In this document: positions 54,931 to 64,000 of the stretch, one piece after another
How the letters are laid out: each line of letters begins with the position of its first letter
Position numbering within the stretch: the first letter of the stretch is position 1
Assembly (NCBI RefSeq): GCF_036898095.1
Contig: NC_090759.1
Coordinates: 16,702,227 to 16,766,226 of the forward strand
Direction: 5' to 3'
Length of the DNA stretch: 64,000 bases
Source of the DNA: Palaemon carinicauda
Taxonomy: Eukaryota > Arthropoda > Malacostraca > Decapoda > Palaemonidae
Program-made: the position numbers and the translations under genes
Notes under the pieces: model-generated
What the model was told of the DNA's origin: nothing
Database searches by the model: none
What the model saw: the letters and a program-made list of their open reading frames with translations, nothing else

Positions 54931-55074
54931 CCTGAAAGAAGGTGGGAAGAATGCTGTATTGACCTGTCTTCGTCCTACACTACCAACCTGTGCTTGGATG
55001 GAGGTGATCCCGAGTGCCGCCTAGGAGCACGCGTCCCTGCTGCTACCACCGGCTGTGGAATTCGCCGCGAACTA

Positions 55075-55330
55075 TGGTCGCGCGAGGGCGAACGGTCGCG
55101 CAAAGGCGAATGGTCGCGCGGGCGCACAGGCGAGTGGTCGCGCGGGCGCGCAGGCGAGCGGTCGCGAGGGCGCGCAGGCGAGCGATCGCGCGGGCGCGCA
55201 GGCGAGCGATCGCGCGGGCGCACAGGCGAGCGATCGCGCGGGCGCGCAGGCGAGCGATCGCGCGGGCGCGCAGGCGAGCGATCGCGCGGGCGCGCAGGCG
55301 AGCGATCGCGCGGGCGCGCAGGCGAATGGG
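55075..55330. repeat. 24-bp minisatellite in D7
   Basis: About ten units containing GCGCAGGCGAGCGATCGCG. The minus strand keeps an open Arg/Ala/Ser/Pro frame. Confidence 0.95.
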
Positions 55331-55384
55331 CGTGACGGCGAGGGATCGTGCTGCCGCGTAGGTGAAGAAGATCGCTGGCGGTAA

Positions 55385-55720
55385 GCGATGGCGAGCAGCA
55401 TGTGTAGGTGAATGATCGCGTGATAGGGTGCGATGGTGATCAGCATCCGCAAGAGGGCGAGCGTTCAGGGTTGTGCGATGAGGAGCAGCATGCGTAAGCG
55501 GGCAATCGTGCAGGGTTGTGCGATGGCGAGCAGCATGCGCAGGTGAATGATCGCGTGAAAGGGTGCGATGGTGATCAGCATCCGCAAGAGGGCGATCGTT
55601 CAGGGTTGTGCGATGAGGAGCAGCATGCGAAAGCGGGCAATCGTTCAGGGTTGTGCGATGGCGAGCAGCATGCGCAGGTGAATGATCGCGTGAAAGGGTG
55701 CGATGGTGATCAGCATCCGC
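55385..55720. repeat. 45-bp repeat organised in 135-bp higher-order units, D7
   Basis: Units start at 55385, 55430, 55475, 55520 and on, 45 bases apart. Three variant units (GCGATGGCGAGCAGCAT, GCGATGGTGATCAGCAT, GCGATGAGGAGCAGCAT) recur in the same order every 135 bases (55385, 55520, 55655). The period keeps the reading frame (15 residues per unit). Confidence 0.92.
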
Positions 55721-56000
55721 AGTTGAGGGTCGCGCGATGGCGATCAGCATCCGCAGTTGAGGGTCGCGCGATGGCGATCAGCATCCGCAGTTGAGGGTCG
55801 CGCGATGGCGATCAGCATCCGCAGTTGAGGGTCGCGCGATGGCGATCAGCATCCGCAGTTGAGGGTCGCGCGATGGCGATCAGCATCTGCAGTTGAGGGT
55901 CGCGCGATGGCGATCAGCATCCGCAGTTGAGGGTCGCGCGATGGCGATCAGCATCTGCAGTTGAGGGTCACGCGATGGCGATCAGCATCCGCAGTTGAGC
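55720..56000. repeat. 34-bp minisatellite in D7
   Basis: About eight almost identical units containing GCGATCAGCATCCGCAGTTG, 34 bases apart (for example 55741 and 55775). Confidence 0.95.
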
Positions 56001-56084
56001 TAGTAGCTGGCGAACCATGTTCCTTCAGAAGTGTTGGAGAACGTTGGCGTGCCAGCTGTAACACACGTGGGCGATCCGGAGATC

Positions 56085-56190
56085 GCTGGCGAGCTGATGA
56101 TCGCTGACGAGCTGACGATCGCTGGCGAGCTGATAATTGCTGACGAGCTGATGATCGCTGACGAGCTGATGATCGCTGACGAGCAGAAGG
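56085..56190. repeat. 18-bp tandem repeat in D7
   Basis: Six units of the type GATCGCTGACGAGCTGAT, related to 47360-47478 in D6. Confidence 0.9.
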
Positions 56191-56199
56191 CTACGCGTG

Positions 56200-57815
56200 G
56201 AAGCCTGCGCAAAGAAGAAGAGTCCTTGACCCCGACCTGAACCGAAGTTCTAGATCGCGAGGGCGAACGTGGGCGCACAGGGCACGTAACAGGAACCGCA
56301 GGGAAGATCATCTTGAAAGCGCTGACGAACAGGAGAGCGCTGACGAACAGAAGGGCGCGCAGGGAAACCCTGACACGCAAGGGAAGAACCCCCGTGGGGG
56401 CAACCCTTTGCCCCGAAGGGATCGTTGTCCGCCGGGAGACTGATGTCCGTCGGAAGACCGCTGTCCGTCGGGAAGACCGTTGTCCGTCGGGAAGACCGTT
56501 GCCCGTCGGAAGACGAGATTAGACTGCTGTCCATCTGCACCAAGACGGAAGATCGAGAAAAAGAAGTTGTAGGCTGCAAACGGAGATTCAAAAAGGCGCC
56601 TCAAGCACGCTTATAGGGAGATGAGAGGCCCTTACGACGAGGCGGACGGAGGGCCTTACGGCGAGGGAGGCCAACAGCAACAGCAACAGAAGAAACCTCC
56701 GAAGAGGAGTCTCTATGAGTGTACTCTCTCGCGAACGAAAGAGAAACACTTCGTGGAAGAGACTGGTCAGCCAGTGACCTAAAAAGGGGCAATCCTCCGA
56801 AGAGGAGCTCCTGCAGTTGCCCAGCCCCTTGAGCGAAACTGCAGGTGCGACCGCTCAGCACCAAGAGCATAGTCGCACGAAAAAAAGGCAAGAGAAGAAC
56901 CCCCCAAAAGAGGAAAAGCTCAAGCCTGGACAGGAAAAAACTTCCCTCGGAAGGAAAGTTATCCGCCCAAGGAGGCAAGCCTCCTGACTGTTCTAAAATG
57001 AACTGGAGAGCTGTCCGTCGACACGGGAGTACTACCAGTAGAAGGAGACACGCCCCTGACGACAATACAAGGGGGGAGGCAGCAACAGCCGAATCCCCAG
57101 GACTCAACCAGACAGCTCACACCGTTGCTATATTACAGAAACGAACTAGATCGGTAACTGTAAAAAAATAAAACAAATAATATTAGTACACATTCATTCC
57201 CCCGGGAAGGCTCCGAAGAGGAATCCCGAGGAAAAGGAACAAGAATTACACAACAGGCACGTGCCCTCACAACCACTTACACTCGCGGAAGGAGAGCTGT
57301 AACCAAAACAGAATTATAACAATTATAATTATGTAACTATGTAATTATGTAATTTAAAAATGAATGAACACTAAAGAAAAAAACGAAAACCCCGAAAGGA
57401 ATCGTTCTACAAGCTGAAAAATTAACAACTACAATTAGATTCATAAACTAATTGAGACAAAATGTACGGCGTAGCAACCCCACCCACACGGGAAGGAAGC
57501 TACAAGGGCGTAGTAAAACATAGTAAAAGGGTGAACGACCTCAAGAGAGAGAGAGAGAGAAAGACCGAAGTCAAACTCGATCGCAACCCATAAAATTAGG
57601 CCGTGGTGGCCTAACTGCCGAGGCCTCCACGTAGATATCGTACACTACACACACACATCTGAAAAGGAAACTTACTTATTTCTATACTCAAATATATATA
57701 CAAACATGAAAACATGTTTACATATATATTGAGTAAAAGAAAAGTAAGCGATTAAGTAAAGACAAAACAGACAATGGCTGCCAAGCGAGGACCAAGACAG
57801 AGACGTCTGTCACAG
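56200..57815 (-). other. D7 5' leader, no gene
   Basis: Homologous to the D6 leader (47500-49190), including the CCGAAGAGGAGTCTCTATGA word near 56700 and the GA-rich tract near 57545. No protein is recognised. Confidence 0.6.
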
Positions 57816-57819
57816 TCCG

Positions 57820-58013
57820 AGCCAAAAGTGAAAGTGAGTATTCACCTGTGTGTGAGGGGGAGGAGGGGTAGCTAGCTACCACTCCCCTACCCCCCCGCTA
57901 ACTAGCGCGGGGGTAATACACCCTCGTTAAATTCTAATGGCTCGCCATTTCAGCTACGCTAAAAGTAATAACCCTTTGTAAATAGCGTGGTTTGTATTTC
58001 GGTTACGGAACAA
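57820..58013. repeat. D7 right inverted terminal repeat
   Basis: Complement of 50311-50530; contains AGCTACGCTAAAAGTAATAA. Confidence 0.9.
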
Positions 58014-58044
58014 AGCGAGGTTTATATTTCGGTTACGGAACAAA
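58014..58044. repeat. Last 31 bases of D5 right ITR
   Basis: It completes the D5 end interrupted at 50310: AGCGAGGTTTATATTTCGG against AGCGTGGTTTGTATTTCGG in the reversed D5 ICR, two differences. It ends in GGAACAAA at the first base of D8. Confidence 0.85.
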
Positions 58045-58262
58045 TGACAAATTTGTAGATACTGTAATTTGTATTTTTCCTAACTATACAAACCTTAGCT
58101 ATTTATTAGGGGTACTACTTTCGGCGTAGCTGAAATGACGAGCCACTAAAGTTTAGCGAGGGTTAACTACCCACACCGCTAGTTAGCAGGGGGTAGGTTG
58201 GGTAGCTCGCTACCGCTCCCACTCACACACCTGTGATTTAGCTCACTTTACTTGGAGGTAGG
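58045..58262. repeat. D8 left inverted terminal repeat
   Basis: Assigned by similarity to the D5 left ITR (TTTCGGCGTAGCTGAAATGA, CGCTAGTTAGC). Its partner lies outside the window. Confidence 0.8.
58060..58066. other. TACTGTA scar in D8 left terminus
   Basis: D8 reads GTAGATACTGTAATTTGT. D5, D6 and D7 read AGATAATTTGT, and the D8 ICR, reversed, reads GTAGATAATTTGT. The five bases were gained after D8 inserted. Confidence 0.8.
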
Positions 58263-58295
58263 ACTTCAAGGGGGATAAGGCTGGCGGACAAGTTT

Positions 58296-58371
58296 GTATA
58301 CATAGCAAAAATACAAATTATCTACGAATTTGTCATTTGTTCCGTAACTGGAATACAAACCACGCTATTTA
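58296..58371. repeat. D8 internal complementary region, shortened
   Basis: It keeps AAAAATACAAATTATCTACG and TTTGTTCCGTAACTGGAATA, but about 20 bases seen in the other copies (around GGTTTGTATGGTTAGG) are missing. Confidence 0.85.
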
Positions 58372-58855
58372 TTAAGGGTGACTCATCCTTTAGAAAGGGT
58401 GGACGTCCCTGTCAATCTGGCTTTTGGCTTTACCCAGGGGCTCCTTATCTGAGTATGACAGTACTAAAAAATAAGAAGTCCCTGCACTTCGCTAAAACCT
58501 TGTTACGCAAGGCCCGCGGCCTACGCAAGCTGTTTGTTGAGATATATAGCAGGTAAAGTTATTCCGAGTCTTTTGGAAGGAAAAACTGTTGAAACCAAGA
58601 CTTTCCCAATATCACCTCGCTAGGGTATGGGGACGCAACAGTATTAGTTTTAATACTAGGTACACAAGGGAGCATGGTTTACCTGCAGTGGTTTGAGGTT
58701 AGCTTGTGCAGAGAACCCAGGATGCTGCTTTCCCCAAGAGAAGGGAGGATGAAGAAAAGAATAAGAGCCAGTCAAACCTTTCCTTTCACGCAGACTAAAA
58801 CCGGGTAACAATGCCCTCAAACTTCTGCTACTTGCCCAATAAGGAGCTTGAGGTC

Positions 58856-60000
58856 TTAAACCAGCTGTTGTGCAGCCACCACAGGACCGATAGAAAACGT
58901 ATCGAGTCTCCTGTGGGTCACGTCTTGCAGGTAGGTGGATGTGAACGTAGTTTGACGTTTCCACACCCCAGCCTGAAGAACCTGCGTCACTGAGAAGTTT
59001 CTCTTGAATGCCAGGGACGTAGCTAAGCCCGATATCATGAGCTCTCGGGCAACGTGAAGGAGGGTCTGGATTCAGAGCATGGTCTATGACCTTGCAAATC
59101 CATGCTGATATTGTGTTCTTGGTGACCCTCCTCTTGGTCCTTCCTATGCTGACGAAGAGTGCAGGCACACAAGGACGGGCTGCAGCTGTTCTCTTAAGGT
59201 ACAGCCTCAAACTCCTCACTGGGCAGAGTAAGAGATGATCAGGGTCATCTGTTACAGAACGAAGACTCGAAATCCAGGAGGAGTCGAATCGTTACCTCTA
59301 CCCATCACCTTGAATAGGCGATGTCGTAAGAGAGACCATGAAGTTCACCGATTCGTTTGGCTGAAGCCAAAGCTAGCAGGAACACCATCTTTCAAGTTGG
59401 ATAGCGATCTTTTGCCTGGCGTAATGGTTCATAGGGAGGTCTCTTAAGAGACCTGAGAACTCGAACCACGTTCCATGGGGGAGGTCTCACTTCTGACTGA
59501 GGACAGGTAAGTTCATAACTCTGTATGAGTAAAGAAAGTTCTAGCGATGAAGAAATGTCCATTCCTTTCAGTCTAAAGGCGAGGCTTAAGGCTGAGCGAT
59601 AGCCTTTCACTGCCGAGACTGATAGGCGCATTTCTTCACGCAAATACACGACGAACTCCGCTATTGCTGGAATAGTGGCATCGAGTGGAAAGATACCCCT
59701 TCCATGACACCAACCACAGAATACTTTCCACTTTGCCTCGTAGACTGCTGATGATGATTTTCGAAGGTGTCCAGACATCCTGATCGCAACTTGTTGCGAA
59801 AATCCTCGCTCAGAGAGGAGATGCTGGATAGTCTCCCGGCGTGAAGTCGTAGCGAAGCTATGGCTTTGTGGAAGATGTTGACATGTGGTTGTTTGAGTAG
59901 ACTGTGTCGTGGAGGGAGTTCTCTTGGAGGCTCCGTTAGGATTTGCAGAAGGTCCGGAAACCATTCTGCGTGATGCCATAGCAGAGCTATGAGGGTCATT
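58856..60000 (-). pseudogene. D8 tyrosine recombinase, frameshifted
   Basis: The N-terminal half (59979-59392) is well kept: RKSSSAVYEAKWKVFCGWC, AEFVVYLREEMRLSVSAVKG, YRSALSLAFRLKGMDI and PPPWNVVRVLRSLKRPP. Box I is lost from that frame after about 59392. The part at 59219-58990 gives KRRVTKNTISAWICKVIDHA and RAHDI. One base is missing at the box II Arg, and the frame then shifts to one ending at 58856 with LATSLAFKRNFSVTQ, VWKRQTTF and VAAQQLV; the Tyr region reads FTSTYLQDV, so the Tyr is present. Non-functional. Confidence 0.85.
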
Positions 60001-61600
60001 GAAAGATTGATGTTTGTTCTAGTCTTGTTGAGTACCCTTCGCATCAGACATAACGGGGGAAAAGGCATAAACATCGATGTTGTCCCACCATTGTTGGAAT
60101 GCATCTTGCCAGAGAGCCTTGGGGTCTGGGACTGGGGAACAGTACAGCGGGACCCTGAAGTTCAGGGCTGTTGCGAAGAGGTCCACAGTCGGAGAACCCC
60201 TACAAAGTCAGGACTTTGTTGGCTACTAGATGATCCAAAGACCACTCGGTACTCACTATCTGAGATGCTCTGCTCGAGTTGTCGGCGAGCACATTCCTTT
60301 TGCACAGAATGAAGCGTGCCAATGGTGGTATCGAGTGGATTTCGGCCCATCTCGGTATCTATACTGCTAGATGGGATAGTTGCTGCAAAAAAGTACTTCC
60401 TTGTTTGTTGATGTAGGCCACTACTGTGGTGTTGTCGCTCATCATCACTATTGAGTGGCTTGCCAGGAACTGTTGGAACTGTTGAAGGGCCAGAGAGATG
60501 GCCTTCATCTCTAGGAGATTTATGTTGAGGTACTTTTCTGACTGTGACTAGAGGACTGAGGTCATGTGGTGCAGCACGTGGGCCCCCCACCCTTTTTATG
60601 AAGCATCTGAGAACAGCATCAAATCCTGGGGGAGGACGAAAAGGTCCACTCCCTTTCGTAGATTCTCGTCTGTCACCCACCACTGAAAGTCTGTCAGTTC
60701 CGCAGGTTCCATGGGGATCTGGATGTCCGGGGAGTCGTGTGCTTGATTCCACAGGGACTTGAGTTACCACTGGAGGGATCTCATCTTGAGGCGACCATTG
60801 GGAACTAGACAGGCCAGTGATGAAAGGTGACCGAGGAGACGTAACCACGATTGGGGTGGAAGTTCTTCTCGCCTGAGAAAAGGACTTGCGACCTTTCTCA
60901 GCCTTGTTATCCTGTCGTTTGATGGGAAGGCTTTGTGAAGAAGAAGGGTTGACAACGAGTCTGCCAGGATTAGCCAGTCGTCCAGATAACGGAGGAGACG
61001 GATGCCGATCCTGTGTGCCCTAGATGACACTAGGGTAAACACTTTGGTGAAGACTTGTGGTGCTGTGGAAAGACCGAAGCACAGCACCTTGAACTGGTAT
61101 ACTGTATTCTGTTGTCTAGGCTGAATCTTAAATACTTCCTTGAAGACAGATGGCCTGGGATCTGGAAGTACGCGTCCTTTAGGTCCAGAGTGCACATGAA
61201 GTCTTGAGGTCTTACCGCTAGTCTGACCGTGTCTGCCGTCTCCATGCTGAACGGAGTTTGTTTGACAAACTTGTTCAGAGCTGAGAGGTCGATGACTGGT
61301 CTCCAGCCTCCAGACGCCTTCTTAACAAGAAAGAGTCGACTAAAGAAGCCTGGGGATCCGTCGAGGACCTCTTGGAGAGCGCCCTTCTTCAACAGGGTCT
61401 GGACTTCTGCCCGAAGGGCTTGCCCCCTTGGTGATCCCATGGCAAGGGAGCTCAATGACACTGGATTCGTCGTAAGGAGAGGTAGAGATGTTGTGAACGG
61501 GGCGCGATATCCCTGACTGATTACGGAAATCGTCCAGGAATTGGCCCCGAATTGCTGCCACCTGTCTGCGCAACTTTGTAGGCATCCCCCCCACTGGTGG
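59661..61600 (-). pseudogene. D8 RT-RNase H-methyltransferase-like region, frameshifted
   Basis: From 61461: LRAEVQTLLKKGALQEVL, SRLFLVKKASGGWRPVIDLS and FMCTLDLKDAYFQIPGHLSS. A TACTGTA gain at 61100 then throws the frame. The next frame holds YQFKVLCFGLSTAPQVFTK and GIRLLRYLDDWLILAD (YLDD intact), but the following motif with the EKS and YLGM residues is deleted (about 120 bp near 60938). It resumes with AFPSNDRITRLRKVASPF. RNase H (around 60480-60380) and the methyltransferase-like end (PFPPLCLMRRVLNKTR, 60055) are in other frames. Confidence 0.83.
61100..61106. other. TACTGTA scar in D8 RT
   Basis: D8 GAACTGGTATACTGTATTCT against D5 GAACTGGTATATCTTGTTGT (about 37957). Without the five bases the minus-strand frame would run through the conserved YQFKVL segment. 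Confidence 0.75.
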
Positions 61601-61699
61601 ACATGCAGGGGGACTGCCTATCCTAGCATTTGCGGCCTCGGCTGCTCCCTCTAGGATTTTTCCCTCCCTTGGAGGACTTCTTGCCTTTCCTGTCCTTGA

Positions 61700-63230
61700 C
61701 AGGAAAGGGCTAAGACACCACTGTCTTCGCTGCTATTGTCGGTTTCGTGGTCTTGGTAGGACGGGGCTGCTGGGGCGCTGGAGGCTTATAGGGCTTGGAT
61801 GTCAAAGCCCTATGTAGAAGGGAGTCTTGGTGGGAATTCCTCCACCTCTCAGCAGCATGTTCCACGTCCTTAGGCTCAAACAGATTCGTTCCCTCCACGG
61901 AAGAATGTCTGAGCCTGCTTATCTCGGTGCTAGGGACCTTCTGATGGAATCTCTCAGCCACCGCATCCCGACGTTTCTGGATGGTGTTCGCCCACAAGTT
62001 CGAGACTTGGTGGGCCAGAAACTCGATCGTGCGAGTGCCTGAGAGGAGGAAGGTTTCCATAGCTTTCCTGGTACGTTCTTTGGAGAAATCCTCCGAATGT
62101 ATCAGGATACCTAAGGTCCCTAACCAGATATCCAGCCACAAAGTGGCCTGCATAGCACACTTCGCAACCTTCTCCTGATTAAGGATCTCAGTCGCCGAGA
62201 ATGAGACCTCAAGAGGGACTCCCCTGGTAAGCTCTTCCAAAGAATGGTGAAGAGGAAGAGCTAAACAAGGCTCCTCTAAGATCTCGAAGTACCTCCTCTG
62301 CTGTACGCGAGGAGGTGGGTGAAGCTTGTTGCCGGCACTAGATTGGCTGGAGGAGGCTAACTCAGAGAGCTGGACCGCGATCTTGTCCCTGGTACTCTTA
62401 ACCCCCTGAGACCAGGGCAGAGCCGCACTGGCCTTAGAAGGTTTTTGAGTCCCAAAAACTCGGTCCAAGACCATGTCTTTGCCCTCTCGAGGGCAAATCT
62501 CTGGGTCAGTAAACCCATTGAGAGTCCTCATAAAGGTCAGAACCTGCCAAAATGCATGTTCTGACTCCTGTAGCTCTCCTCCGGATGTTGGACTTGCAGC
62601 GAAGTCTCCTGTCCCCAAAGGCTCTTCCTGGGGAGAATCGCGGATGTTCTCCGGGTGACTGGCTGGCTCTGTCCTAAGTCTTGTCGAGATTTTGGCACTG
62701 TTTTAGAGTCCTTTGACTCCCTGCAGGACTCCAACAACGACGGAGGTAGGCTCTTCTCCGCCCCTACCCGGGAAGACTTTTCAGCACGAGGTGGGGTTTC
62801 CTTCATTGGTGCGATGGGGGAACGTCTCACCTCACGTGACTCCCCTGAGGACGGAAAATCCTCGTCCGACAGGGAGGGAGAAAAAGTCTGCGGGGGGGAG
62901 GGAGCCTGCCTCGAAGGCTTACGAGGAGACAGCTTAGTTCTCGGAGAAGTCACCGCGTCCGAAACTCCTTTTCTCTTCAGGGGGATAGACGCAGCCAAGG
63001 ATTTGTGGCCCAATTCAGAGAGAACAGGCTTGAAAGCCTGCGCAACCGCTCTGACTAGTGCCCCAAACCATGGCTGCCGGCTGACAGACACTCCCTCTGG
63101 AGGGACAGGGATTGACCGATCCCTGGGAGGAGTATCCATAGGGGGGTTCGCCTGAAAAGAAAAGGAAGAAGAATTGTCCCTGGACCTTTCTGGAACCTTC
63201 CCCTCCACCGGCGAGCGTGCTGTTCTGCGC
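61700..63230 (-). pseudogene. D8 gag, well preserved, one frame break
   Basis: The distal frame (62618-61710) carries AFWQVLTFMRTLNGFTD, YFEILEEPCLALPLHHS, CAMQATLWLDIWLGTLGI and EFLAHQVSNLWANTIQKRRD, and ends with a Pro/Gln/Lys-rich tail (KPYKPPAPQQPRPTKTTKP). The proximal frame (63208-62537) carries DRSIPVPPEGVSVSRQPWFG and SPRTKLSPRKPSRQAPSPP. The two overlap at 62537-62618, so one indel separates them. It is the best reference for the gag C-terminus of the D5-D8 group. It would form the RNA-binding particle; no protease or CCHC knuckle is seen. Confidence 0.75.
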
Positions 63231-63234
63231 TTGC

Positions 63235-63254
63235 GGGGGGGGGGGGGGGGGGGG
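63235..63254. repeat. G20 homopolymer
   Basis: An uninterrupted run of 20 G between gag and the GC-rich repeats. Its length is likely unreliable in any assembly. Confidence 0.95.
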
Positions 63255-63289
63255 ACCTTGCCGTGCGTTGTCCTGCAGCCTCATGTGCG

Positions 63290-64000
63290 GGAGGGTATTG
63301 GCGATCGTGCGATGGGGAATACCCGGAGTCGCGTGCAGGGGACTGCTGGCGCGCGCGTGCACGGGGGAATGCTGATGCGCGGGCACGCAGGCGAGCGATG
63401 GCGCGTAGAAGCGTGCGCAGGAGACACAGGAGAGTGCACAGGAGGCTGATTGTGAGCTTGCGCGCGTGCGGGTGAATGTTCGCGCGGGCGCGCAGTAGCA
63501 GGATGATGGGCCCGTGGGCTTGCGGGCAAAAGATCGCGCGCCCCAGAAAATGTTGTAGGGAGCGCGCAGGAGAGATATCCCTTGCGCGCGTGCGCGCAGT
63601 CGGAACCTGTGTGCGATGGCGCTCCTCTTGTGGGCACACGTCAGGCTGACGGTGTGTAGCTGCTGTAGGGGATGGGCGTGGGCGCGCATCCTCGTAGGAG
63701 CGAGCAGGTGAACGCGCGCGATTGCGCGCAGGAGATAGCAGGCGGCGCGTTGGCGAGCGCTGGCGGTAGGAGAAGTTTTAGACTTCCCTACCGCCCCCAG
63801 ATCCAAAGATCGTCGGCGCGCAGGAGAGATAACAGTACGAGGGCGATGGCGCTTGGGAGAGCGCTGGCGCGCAGGAGATCATTGGCGCGTTGGAGAGCGC
63901 TGCCGTTTTGGCGAGCGCTGACGCGTAGGAGAGCACTGGCGCGCAGGGTGTTGGCGCGCAGTAGGTTGGTGGCGCGCAGTGGCGCGCAAGTGAGCACTAG
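63290..64000 (-). repeat. D8 GC-rich repeats in the gag RS region
   Basis: CpG-rich degenerate repeats of GCGCGCAGGAGAGCGCTGGC type run to the window end. The minus-strand frames stay open and are rich in Arg, Ala and Ser, as in D5. Confidence 0.7.

Larger units (their letters stand above)
50311..58013 (-). mobile_element. D7: DIRS-like copy nested in the D5 right ITR, carrying 5S rRNA
   Basis: A 7.7-kb sister of D6. The left terminus ATGACAAATTCGAAGATAAT follows D5 sequence CTATGTAAAT directly. The right end GGTTACGGAACAAA is followed by GCGAGGTTTATATTTCGG, the remaining end of D5. D6 and D7 share indels in pol and the 5S insertion, but their gag-region repeats differ completely. D7 retains more of gag. 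Confidence 0.92.
58045..64000 (-). mobile_element. D8: DIRS-like element, cut by the window end
   Basis: It starts with TGACAAATTTGTAGATACTG immediately after D5. ITR, ICR, recombinase, RT-RNase H and most of gag are present; the 5' part of gag, the leader and the right ITR are outside. It belongs to the same subfamily as D1 and is related to D5. Damage includes a 1-base loss in recombinase box II, a TACTGTA scar in RT and a deletion of about 120 bp in RT. Confidence 0.9.

Overview
This is eukaryotic, repeat-dominated DNA, most likely from a decapod crustacean. The grounds are wall-to-wall DIRS-like tyrosine-recombinase retrotransposons of the kind abundant in Decapoda, long (GA)n/(TC)n/(TA)n microsatellites, a PGBD4-like piggyBac, and an interspersed repeat with an (AAT)n tail. 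I see no convincing single-copy host gene. Elements are named D0 to D8 here.

Layout. D0 (about 1450-6237, + strand) is a decayed gag/RT/RNase H/recombinase element of a separate lineage, followed by an (AAT)n-tailed repeat. D1 (about 7450-8041 plus 14534-15150) is a DIRS 3' fragment split by the nearly intact D2 (8042-14533). D3 (15860-23090) is old and decayed, and D4 (23333-29906) is moderately decayed. D5 is one 7.8-kb element spread over 30384-58044 because four elements inserted into it: a 3.2-kb piggyBac (30995-34188, TTAA sites), a 1.2-kb putative solo LTR (36661-37876, CTGT duplication), D6 (41631-49408) and D7 (50311-58013). D8 starts at 58045, directly against the D5 end, and runs off the window. 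D1 to D8 all read on the minus strand.

How the parts work together. D2 to D8 share the DIRS plan. They have inverted terminal repeats. Just inside the left end lies an internal complementary region (ICR) that is the reverse complement of the right end joined to the left end. On the coding strand the order is gag, RT-RNase H-methyltransferase-like, tyrosine recombinase. The gag carries an Arg/Ser (RS) domain; in D5 to D8 that stretch is replaced by GC-rich minisatellites, including a three-unit higher-order array.

Main discoveries. (1) D6 carries a full-length 5S rRNA sequence (119 bp), in the element's sense orientation, inside its decayed RT gene; D7 has the same insert with a 10-bp deletion. 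(2) Several 5-bp insertions turn TA into TACTGTA relative to paralogous copies, the expected excision scar of Tc1/mariner transposons; one destroys the piggyBac transposase frame next to its first catalytic Asp. (3) The nesting gives a relative insertion order, with empty sites available from paralogs inside the same window.
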